14,096 nucleotides of DNA, taken from positions 1 to 14,096 of the forward strand of contig DOVL01000308.1 of assembly GCA_003520105.1 (NCBI GenBank), read 5' to 3'. The notes under the pieces were generated by a model. The model was not told where the DNA came from, did not search any database, and was given only the letters and a program-made list of their open reading frames with translations. The stretch is from Lachnospiraceae bacterium (GTDB lineage: Bacteria; Bacillota; Clostridia; Lachnospirales; Lachnospiraceae). The number at the start of each line of letters is the position of its first letter. The stretch's first letter is position 1. A program made the position numbers and the translations under genes. This document shows, piece after piece, positions 1 to 6,556 of this stretch.

Positions 1-1320
1 CTGTCTCTTGTTCTCGTACATCATATTGTCCGCACGCTTAAATATCTGAGAAACCAGCTTATCCTGTCCGACTTCAAAGGCTGACATACCGGACGCAAGA
101 ACAACGTCTCCGCTCGTGATGTTCTTAGCCATTTGGGCTCTGAGACCATCAAGCAGACTTTCGCGCTTCTCATAATCACTTCCACGAAGAACAGCGCAGA
201 ACTCATCACCACCGATACGAAATACAGGGCTATGCTGGAAGGCACCGCAGACAACGTCGCACGCAGAACGGATATATTCATCTCCGGTCTTATGTCCGAA
301 GGTATCATTTACCTCCTTCAGCCCATTAACATCGCACACCACAATAGCGAACGGCTCCTGGCTTCCGACATTTATGCCCTTTTGGAGCAGATCCTCCATC
401 TTCTGATAAGCGGTCATATTTTTAACGCCCGTAAGGCCATCTCTCTCCGCCATCTCTGTCGCCGAACGGATAGCCTGAACATAATCCTTTTCCTTTCTCA
501 CCTGAGAATCAATATTTGAGATACCGACTATGAAATGTCTGCCATCTGCAGCCCATACCATTCTGTAACTCATATAAACAGGTGCGCCGTTTTTCAGAAT
601 ACGGAAATTGAATTTCTGGATATCACCGGTTTCACGCAGACTGTTCAGCTTTTCAGCACTGAGTGAATCCGTCATAAATACTCTGTCTTCAGGTACAACC
701 TTGGTTCTTACCTCTTCGCCAAATTCCTCAAAGAAATCATCACCCTCAGCAAGTATCTCCATACCGGAATCTTCATTTGAACAGGTATACTCAACATAGC
801 TGAGAGTATTGGCATCAACATAATAAACAGCATCCAGACGGGTAGCAAGTGCCATGGCAATCTGGTTATATGTCAGGCTCTTCTCTTCCATCTCCTTCGC
901 CGCCTGTTCCTTACGTATCTTCTCATCAACATTCAGAACCCCGACTATGAAATAATCACTATCCTCACCTATGCCTTTGATGAGTCGCATAGTGTGGTAT
1001 ACCGGTTTTCCATCAATAATGAGTCTGTACAGGATACTCTTCATCTCGCCCGTGCGGATATTGTTCATGACATTGGTTTCACTGAGAAAATCAACTATTA
1101 ACTGAACATCCTCCGGATAAACAACCTTAATCGCATCTCTCAAAACATTCTTAAAGAAATCATCCCCCTCAAATTCTAATCCGAGCGATTTAAAGCCCGA
1201 ATTGATTGAATACCACTTATAACGTTTTGTTACAGCATTGACATAATAGATGCTGGAATAGTCAACCAGCAGGGCTTCTGCAATTTTAACAAAAATCTCT
1301 TTGTCTTCCATACTATTCAT
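1..1320 (-). CDS. PAS-PAS-GGDEF diguanylate cyclase, 3' end cut by window edge
   Basis: Predicted diguanylate cyclase (2 GTP to c-di-GMP), soluble and cytoplasmic, with no membrane segment seen. The frame is open from ATG at 1320 to base 1 (440 codons) without a stop. Residues ~8-130 and ~150-285 are two similar PAS-like sensor modules; both carry a GDDFF stretch and a VxPEDxxxxxDxLS segment. The GGDEF domain starts near residue 293: DGLTGVKN, then CDVNGLKEVND (metal-binding Asp), then RIGGDEF with GGDEF at 370-374, and it ends in ADNMMYENKR, close to the usual C-terminus, so probably only a few residues are missing. The RxxD inhibitory site is absent (FQHS occupies that place). The start is chosen because GGGGAG lies 8 nt upstream; the ATG three codons later has no better site. 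It begins 20 nt after the EAL gene stop, so it is almost certainly co-transcribed. Activity is inferred from motifs; the ligand of the PAS modules is unknown. Confidence 0.9.
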   Translation of the reverse strand, partial: MNSMEDKEIFVKIAEALLVDYSSIYYVNAVTKRYKWYSINSGFKSLGLEFEGDDFFKNVLRDAIKVVYPEDVQLIVDFLSETNVMNNIRTGEMKSILYRLIIDGKPVYHTMRLIKGIGEDSDYFIVGVLNVDEKIRKEQAAKEMEEKSLTYNQIAMALATRLDAVYYVDANTLSYVEYTCSNEDSGMEILAEGDDFFEEFGEEVRTKVVPEDRVFMTDSLSAEKLNSLRETGDIQKFNFRILKNGAPVYMSYRMVWAADGRHFIVGISNIDSQVRKEKDYVQAIRSATEMAERDGLTGVKNMTAYQKMEDLLQKGINVGSQEPFAIVVCDVNGLKEVNDTFGHKTGDEYIRSACDVVCGAFQHSPVFRIGGDEFCAVLRGSDYEKRESLLDGLRAQMAKNITSGDVVLASGMSAFEVGQDKLVSQIFKRADNMMYENKRQ

Positions 1321-1340
1321 AAATAAATCTCCCCAAAAAT

Positions 1341-2963
1341 CTACTTCTCTTCACCGTCATTCTTTGCTTCATTGATCACAAGAGTTGCAGAACCATACGC
1401 CTTGAGCGGCTTACCATTCTCGTCAAATTCCGTCGTATACCTGACATGGAAAGGAATCCTTCCTACCGTCAGCGGAATGATTGCCTCTATACTGCCGACA
1501 CCTTCATCTATCTGCCTCATCATATCCCTGTACATATCCGCATAATCAGGCGGGAACAGTCCGTTTTCAATAACCGGTTCAGGATAATTCTTTAAGACCG
1601 GCGGCAATCCCAGATCCCTCATACATCTGAAGCATGGTCTCATCTGCTTGTTGGCTATTGTATACTCCCAGGCGTAAACATTTGCCTGATCACTCGCAAA
1701 CCTGAGTTTGATCTCATTCTCGGAGATATCGGCAAACCTCTTCTTCTCAGCAGTAATATTCTGTATCATCACATAAAACAGATACTGATTTCCGGCACTT
1801 CCGATAACTCTGAGAGTACTTCTGATACATATCCTGTCCTCTCCACAGCAATCGGAAACGATGGTTCTCCAGGTCTCGGTAACCACTTCATCATTGGAAG
1901 CGATTGCCAGCTCCATAGCATTCTGATATTTATCCTTATTTTCCTGATCAAAGCTTTTAAGCGGATTGGTTCCGAGTATATCCTTCTCGGTCATATTCAT
2001 ACCGAGTTCTTTTGAATATTTATCATTGATCCTAAGGAGTTCGACACGTCCCTCCTCATATGTGAATATAGCCGCTGCTCCTACATAATTGCTGAAAATA
2101 AGTGTTTCCAGAGACTTTGGATTCCAGAATTTATCGGCATCCATATGCTCAATCAGCTGGATCGGTGGTGTAACCGGTTCATGATCAGTTGTCTTCAGCT
2201 TCTCTACAAAATCAGCCTCCGAAACAGCCTTGGAATAGAGATAGCCCTGAATATAATTACAGCCTATGCTCCTCAGATACTCAGCCTGCTCTACGGATTC
2301 AACACCCTCGGCGAGCACCGGAGTCTTAAGCCACTTCGCCATATGAACTATGGAGCTGAGGATGATTCCTCCTCTTCCTCCCATGTCCTTACTCATAAAG
2401 AGCATATCAAGCTTTATAATATCGACATCAAGATCCTTCAGGATGTTCAGTGAAGAATAACCACTGCCGAAATCATCCATCTCAACGAGATAGCCATAGC
2501 CATGCAGCTTCGACACAACATTCGATATCAGTTCTATTCCGCCTATAGCCGATGATTCCGTGATCTCTATTCTGAGATATTTTACCGGAACATCATATTT
2601 CTTACGGATCTCTTCAATCTCATCAACATAATTATTGTCGTAAATATCATATCTCGACATATTTACCGAGATAGGCACCGGTGAGATGCCCTCATCCAGA
2701 CATTTTCTCTGAAATACACATACCTGCTCAAACACGAAAAGGTCCGCTCTGTATATCAGATTGTTCTTCTCGAGTACCGGAATGAAATCAGCAGGATACT
2801 GATCACCAAGCGCCGGATGCTTCCATCTGATAAGCGCCTCGGCTCCGATCATCCTTCCCGTGGAATGATTGAACTGTGGCTGATACTGTATATAAATATG
2901 CCCAAACTGCAGTGCTTCTTCAAATCCGGATACTATCTCCGGTTCAGTCATCTTTCTGTTCAT
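1341..2963 (-). CDS. EAL-domain c-di-GMP phosphodiesterase with two C-terminal PAS-like domains
   Basis: Predicted c-di-GMP phosphodiesterase (hydrolysis to pGpG), cytoplasmic, 540 aa. The EAL domain is N-terminal (~residues 18-258) and keeps the full set of family residues: E42 in EAL, N101 in SVNMSR, E133 in EITES, D163-D164 in DDFGSGYSS, K184 in IIKLD, E219 in AEGVES and Q239 in YIQGY. PAS-like modules follow at ~286-406 and ~416-531; the second resembles the PAS_3 type. Sensor modules after the catalytic domain are the reverse of the commoner order. The frame could be extended to a TTG at 3020, but nothing like a ribosome site precedes that TTG, whereas ATG at 2963 has AAGGGG 10 nt upstream and starts the EAL fold at the usual place. 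It lies 74 nt after the HD-GYP gene and 20 nt before the GGDEF gene. Catalysis is predicted from residues; the PAS ligands are unknown. Confidence 0.93.
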   Translation of the reverse strand: MNRKMTEPEIVSGFEEALQFGHIYIQYQPQFNHSTGRMIGAEALIRWKHPALGDQYPADFIPVLEKNNLIYRADLFVFEQVCVFQRKCLDEGISPVPISVNMSRYDIYDNNYVDEIEEIRKKYDVPVKYLRIEITESSAIGGIELISNVVSKLHGYGYLVEMDDFGSGYSSLNILKDLDVDIIKLDMLFMSKDMGGRGGIILSSIVHMAKWLKTPVLAEGVESVEQAEYLRSIGCNYIQGYLYSKAVSEADFVEKLKTTDHEPVTPPIQLIEHMDADKFWNPKSLETLIFSNYVGAAAIFTYEEGRVELLRINDKYSKELGMNMTEKDILGTNPLKSFDQENKDKYQNAMELAIASNDEVVTETWRTIVSDCCGEDRICIRSTLRVIGSAGNQYLFYVMIQNITAEKKRFADISENEIKLRFASDQANVYAWEYTIANKQMRPCFRCMRDLGLPPVLKNYPEPVIENGLFPPDYADMYRDMMRQIDEGVGSIEAIIPLTVGRIPFHVRYTTEFDENGKPLKAYGSATLVINEAKNDGEEK

Positions 2964-2973
2964 CTGCCCGTCA

Positions 2974-2979
2974 CCCCTT
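2974..2979 (-). promoter_or_regulatory. Ribosome binding site deciding the EAL gene start
   Basis: AAGGGG on the minus strand, 10 nt before ATG at 2963. It supports this ATG over the upstream in-frame TTG at 3020, which has no purine-rich site before it. Confidence 0.6.
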
Positions 2980-3037
2980 TTCTCTATTGCACCATAACAT
3001 ACAACGTGCCTTCTCCCCAATTTCTTGCATACCGGTA

Positions 3038-6000
3038 TTATTCATTCTTACCCTTTTTATCGGTCTCCTGTTTCTTATCTTCAGACCTTTTACCATCCTC
3101 CGGCCGCTTCTCCGACTTCTTCCCCTCGGCCTTTTTCTCATCTTCAACCTTCTTCTGGTCGTCAAACTTCTTGTGGATATTGTTGATATCCTCGGTTGAT
3201 CCTCCACCGTTATCATCAGGCGCTCTGAATTCACCCTTTTCAACAAGTCTAAGGAAGGCATCGACAACATCACTGTAAAGCTGTGTTCCGGAAACCTCTT
3301 TAATGATCGAAACTGCCTTCTCAAAATTCATTCTCTTTCGATAAGGACGATCTGAATACATGGCATCGAAAGTATCTGCAACACCGATTATCTGCGCAAC
3401 TCTCGGAACCTCATCTCCCTTAAGACCCTTCGGGTAACCCTTGCCGTCAGGTCTCTCGTGGTGAGCTCCGGCACCTATCGCCAGTTCCGGCATGATACTT
3501 ATATCCTTAAGAACTCTGTAGCCCTGAGAAGAATGCGATTTGATGATCTTGAACTCTTCATCAGTCAGCTTGCCCGGCTTATTAAGCACTTCAGGTGGAA
3601 TCGATATCTTACCGATATCATGCAGAAGAGCTATGTTGTAGTAATTCTCAACCGTCTCTTCATCATAGCCAAGCTCCCTTGTCAGCATTGCCGTATATTC
3701 GGCAACTCTTGTAGAATGGCCGTTTGTATATTTGTCCTTCATATCTATTGTCTTCGCGAAAGCCTCTATCATCTCTCTGATGAAGAGTTTCTGTTCCTTC
3801 TGTTTCTTCATGAGCGCCTTGGTCTTGTGGCGAACGAAGAACATGATAAGTCCTATGATAACCAGAAGTACAGCCACTGCACAGAGCAGCTGGAACCAGC
3901 GTTTCTCGTAGAAAGCCTTCTTCTTGACAATCTTAATTACAATTTCACTGTTACCGTGCCCCATCGAATCATGAAGCGTCATTATGAATTCATAGTTACC
4001 ACCATCAAGGTTGGTATAATCCACCGGTTCGAGAGAACTTCTGCTCACCGTTATCTTCTTATGATCGAAGCCCTTCAGATAATAGGTTACCTGTGGATTC
4101 ATAAGGGAGTAAGAATATACAAAGCTGTAAATCGTAAGTCTCTTGGTCCCCGACGGAATCACAAAGTTACCGTCCTCGTTCGGATAAACGCTCTTACCGT
4201 CAACCTCAACGTAAGGTACAGCCATCTTGAGCTCGCTGACATCCTCGAAAGGCTCATCGATATTTACCTTGGCAACGCCTGTCGTACCTGAGATATACAG
4301 AACTCCGTCTTCCGTAAGGCAGCTGTATGAGTTTGCTGTTGTTACGCATGGGAGTCCGTTATCCCTGCTGTAAAATACAGTATTGATATCTTCATTTGCG
4401 ATCATCTCGTCAACAGTTGTAACGTAGATACCGTTACTGCTGAGAACCCAGATCTCACCGTTTACATTTTCGTACAGATCAAAGTTGTTTGAATAAGGAA
4501 ACTTCTTGACAGTCGTTATCTCGTAATCCTCTGTCATATAAGCAATTGAATTACTGGTTATGATCCAGAAGATTTTCCTGTTTCTGTCCTTCTTGATACG
4601 CATAACAACTTCTGATTCAAGTCCGTCACCAACGCCGAAATTCCTTACACTGTTTCCGCTGATAACATAGATTCCATCACCATCGGAACCGAGGATCATA
4701 TCCCCGTTATCCGCCTCAACCGCGGTAAGCAGTTCCGTATTACTGAGACCGGATTTATCATTATATACATTCAGGACCTTTCCGTCCTTTACTATTGCCA
4801 GACCGCCGCTGCAGACAGCCATAACACTTCCGTCACTCCTCTTATAAACGGTTCTGATACGATCCGACGGAAGTCCGTCCTGAGCTTTATAGATCCTGAC
4901 AGTATCATCGTAGTATTCAACAAGTCCTCTGCTGCTGTAGGTTGAAAACCATACATGACCATCATCGGTCTTAATGATTGACCTTATCCTCACAGCATCG
5001 AGAAGAGTAATGAGATCCGTCATCTTCTTCATGTCATTATCCCATGTAATAACTTCTTTGACCGGAATACTGTCAACAACCTTGTCCTGATCTATAACCT
5101 TAAGGCCTGAATCAGTACCGATAAAAAGCTTACCTCCGCTGACGCAGGTGGAATTAACAACCATCTCATCAAGATTGTACCATTCAAATATATCCGTAAA
5201 CTGATTCGGCACGATCTTCATAACACCCTGTCTGGAAGATGTGAACCAGAGATTGCCCTGATAGTCAAGCAGCATATGATCGATTGAATTGTTCATCGGG
5301 ATTTTTTCAACGATCTTGAGATTGTCATCCTCAATGACGCCTATACCGTCATCCGCACATATCCATATCTGATCATTAAACTTCTCAATCGACTTAATTA
5401 CCGTAAGCGGACTGACGTCATATTTTTCCATTCCGACGACACCCTTCTTCAGATTTCCATGATAGATCTCTGAATTCTGAGTTCCGATATATACATAGCC
5501 CGGCATATCCTCATCAGGAAGAACCGTATAAATTCCATCAATTCCCAAAGCTTTGCTGTCATAATAGCCTGTAAGCTTCTGGTTTTCTATCGTAAATATA
5601 GCTCCTGCCAGAGTCTCGCCGTATATTACACCGTCCGGTCCGAGACGGAGTTCACATATGTAATCCTCGTTGATCTGAGGCTCATCAAGAGCATGAAGCA
5701 CCATATCACTGTCTATCATTCCGATACCGTGAGTGGTTGCTATAAATATGTATCCGTCATTATCTTCAACGATCGATCTGATTGATGAAGACTTAAGTCC
5801 CTCAACATTGTTGTAGTGAGTGTATTCACCCCTGTCCATCACTGCAACGCCATTATCGTTAGTTCCTATCCACAGTCTGTTCCTGCTGTCAACATAGAGG
5901 CTCACAACACTGGTGATACCTGTTGTCGAATCAATTCTCTCGAATGTGTTGCCATCGTATCTGATAAGACCACTGTAGCTTCCGATCCAGATAAAGCCCT

Positions 6001-6313
6001 CTTCGGTCTCGGCGATCGCATTGGCTTCCGAGGTAGGAAGGCCGTTGGTATTATTATAGAGAACGGCAGAATATCCCTCACCTCTTGTGGTAGGATCCAC
6101 CGACATATCCTCATAGTCATTTCCCGAGCTGTTCTCGGCTCTGGACATACCAAGCCCCTTAAATCCAAAAAGCGTTCCAAGTATAAATGCCGCTGCCAGA
6201 GTCAGCCCTGCCAGCCTTCTCATACTCTTCCCTGATGATGCTCCTCTTCTTTTTATTTTTCGTCCTGTTTTATCAATCACTGTATTAGTCTTCACTTTGT
6301 TCACCCCGATCAT
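3038..6313 (-). CDS. Membrane HD-GYP phosphodiesterase with extracytoplasmic two-propeller/Y_Y_Y sensor
   Basis: Predicted c-di-GMP phosphodiesterase of the HD-GYP class with a very large sensor; 1091 aa. A basic N-terminus leads to a hydrophobic anchor or signal at ~34-53. Residues ~60-720 carry repeated propeller units of the Reg_prop type (e.g. GFIWIGSYSGLIRYDG, NRLWIGTNDNGVAVMD, GNLWFTSSRQGVMKI). I count about 14, as in two seven-bladed propellers. A Y_Y_Y-like module follows (~735-798, with VTYYLKGFD), then a membrane span at ~806-828. The cytoplasmic HD-GYP domain (~860-1030) has HSTRVAEY, HDIGK (H898, D899), HSSQGYRVL, HHERPDGKGYP and ADTFDAMYSDRPYR, so the metal ligands and GYP loop are present. 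Residues 1031-1091 are a Lys/Glu/Asp-rich tail. The sensor layout matches that of hybrid two-component sensors that bind glycans, but the output here is HD-GYP. ATG at 6313 has AAGGGG 11 nt upstream; a GTG at 6295 preceded by GGGGTGA is an alternative start. First gene of a three-gene minus-strand run. Confidence 0.93.
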   Translation of the reverse strand: MIGVNKVKTNTVIDKTGRKIKRRGASSGKSMRRLAGLTLAAAFILGTLFGFKGLGMSRAENSSGNDYEDMSVDPTTRGEGYSAVLYNNTNGLPTSEANAIAETEEGFIWIGSYSGLIRYDGNTFERIDSTTGITSVVSLYVDSRNRLWIGTNDNGVAVMDRGEYTHYNNVEGLKSSSIRSIVEDNDGYIFIATTHGIGMIDSDMVLHALDEPQINEDYICELRLGPDGVIYGETLAGAIFTIENQKLTGYYDSKALGIDGIYTVLPDEDMPGYVYIGTQNSEIYHGNLKKGVVGMEKYDVSPLTVIKSIEKFNDQIWICADDGIGVIEDDNLKIVEKIPMNNSIDHMLLDYQGNLWFTSSRQGVMKIVPNQFTDIFEWYNLDEMVVNSTCVSGGKLFIGTDSGLKVIDQDKVVDSIPVKEVITWDNDMKKMTDLITLLDAVRIRSIIKTDDGHVWFSTYSSRGLVEYYDDTVRIYKAQDGLPSDRIRTVYKRSDGSVMAVCSGGLAIVKDGKVLNVYNDKSGLSNTELLTAVEADNGDMILGSDGDGIYVISGNSVRNFGVGDGLESEVVMRIKKDRNRKIFWIITSNSIAYMTEDYEITTVKKFPYSNNFDLYENVNGEIWVLSSNGIYVTTVDEMIANEDINTVFYSRDNGLPCVTTANSYSCLTEDGVLYISGTTGVAKVNIDEPFEDVSELKMAVPYVEVDGKSVYPNEDGNFVIPSGTKRLTIYSFVYSYSLMNPQVTYYLKGFDHKKITVSRSSLEPVDYTNLDGGNYEFIMTLHDSMGHGNSEIVIKIVKKKAFYEKRWFQLLCAVAVLLVIIGLIMFFVRHKTKALMKKQKEQKLFIREMIEAFAKTIDMKDKYTNGHSTRVAEYTAMLTRELGYDEETVENYYNIALLHDIGKISIPPEVLNKPGKLTDEEFKIIKSHSSQGYRVLKDISIMPELAIGAGAHHERPDGKGYPKGLKGDEVPRVAQIIGVADTFDAMYSDRPYRKRMNFEKAVSIIKEVSGTQLYSDVVDAFLRLVEKGEFRAPDDNGGGSTEDINNIHKKFDDQKKVEDEKKAEGKKSEKRPEDGKRSEDKKQETDKKGKNE

Positions 6314-6339
6314 TTTAATAAAAACCCCTTATGATCTTA

Positions 6340-6364
6340 TGTCTGCTTCCCAAATAGGCAGACA
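6340..6364. repeat. 7-bp inverted repeat upstream of HD-GYP gene
   Basis: TGTCTGC at 6340-6346 is matched exactly by GCAGACA at 6358-6364, with an 11-nt centre. It lies 27-51 nt before the HD-GYP start. It could be a 5' mRNA hairpin or an operator; there is no direct evidence for either. Confidence 0.4.
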
Positions 6365-6437
6365 CATCCGTTTATAGTTTATCACATATTGTCAGAATTT
6401 AACACCATCTAGTTCTCTTTTTTCTGATAATTTTTCC

Positions 6438-6466
6438 TTTAAAACGCCCCCTTGAAGTGGTATAAT
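6438..6466 (+). promoter_or_regulatory. Promoter for LacI-like GGDEF gene (extended -10)
   Basis: TATAAT at 6461-6466 is preceded by TGG (TGn extended -10). A weak TTTAAA at 6438-6443 sits 17 nt upstream as the -35. The transcript would start near 6473. This rules out the in-frame TTG at 6452 as the start of the downstream protein, because it lies within the promoter. Confidence 0.6.
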
Positions 6467-6475
6467 CGTAGGATA

Positions 6476-6528
6476 GGGAAGGGACTTTTTTCCCGGTGTA
6501 AATTTGGCGTAAACAAAAGGTTTTCGCC
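6476..6528 (+). promoter_or_regulatory. Structured 5' leader of LacI-like GGDEF mRNA
   Basis: Two local hairpins can form in the ~84-nt leader. GGGAA (6476-6480) pairs with TTCCC (6490-6494). GGCG and AAAC (6506-6514) pair with GTTT and CGCC (6520-6528) around a single T-T mismatch and an AAAAG loop. It does not match any c-di-GMP riboswitch consensus I know. It may only be a leader fold. Confidence 0.35.
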
Positions 6529-6556
6529 CTTTCCGGGCATAGATCAGGCAGTAAAT

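Larger units (their letters stand above)
6314..6556. other. Divergent intergenic region between HD-GYP and LacI-like GGDEF genes
   Basis: Separates two divergent c-di-GMP genes. It holds the plus-strand promoter (6438-6466), a structured leader for the plus gene (6476-6528), and an inverted repeat near the minus gene (6340-6364). On the minus strand no convincing -35/-10 pair was found. The AT-rich stretch at ~6370-6400 (with TATAAA and CTGACA elements, but only 13 nt apart) is where the HD-GYP operon promoter probably lies. Confidence 0.5.

Noticed and set aside
2964..3020. 19-residue N-terminal extension of the EAL protein from TTG
   Set aside because: No ribosome site before the TTG, while ATG at 2963 has AAGGGG at suitable spacing and matches the usual EAL domain start.
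3050..3220. Frameshift or repeat-expansion artefact at the end of the HD-GYP gene
   Set aside because: The frame stays open to a normal stop and the following gene is correctly spaced; the charged composition is odd but consistent with a real tail.
3458..4291. 277-codon open frame on the plus strand
   Set aside because: Lies antisense within the propeller/HD-GYP gene, whose protein has clear domains; the plus-strand translation has no recognisable domain and no ribosome site was noted.
6452..6556. 35-residue extension of the LacI-like cyclase from TTG
   Set aside because: The extended -10 TATAAT lies inside it, so the codons before ~6473 would not be transcribed from this promoter, and the extra residues resemble no domain.
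6473..6556. c-di-GMP riboswitch (GEMM-I or type II) in the leader of the cyclase gene
   Set aside because: The conserved aptamer elements I know of are not present; only simple hairpins are seen.
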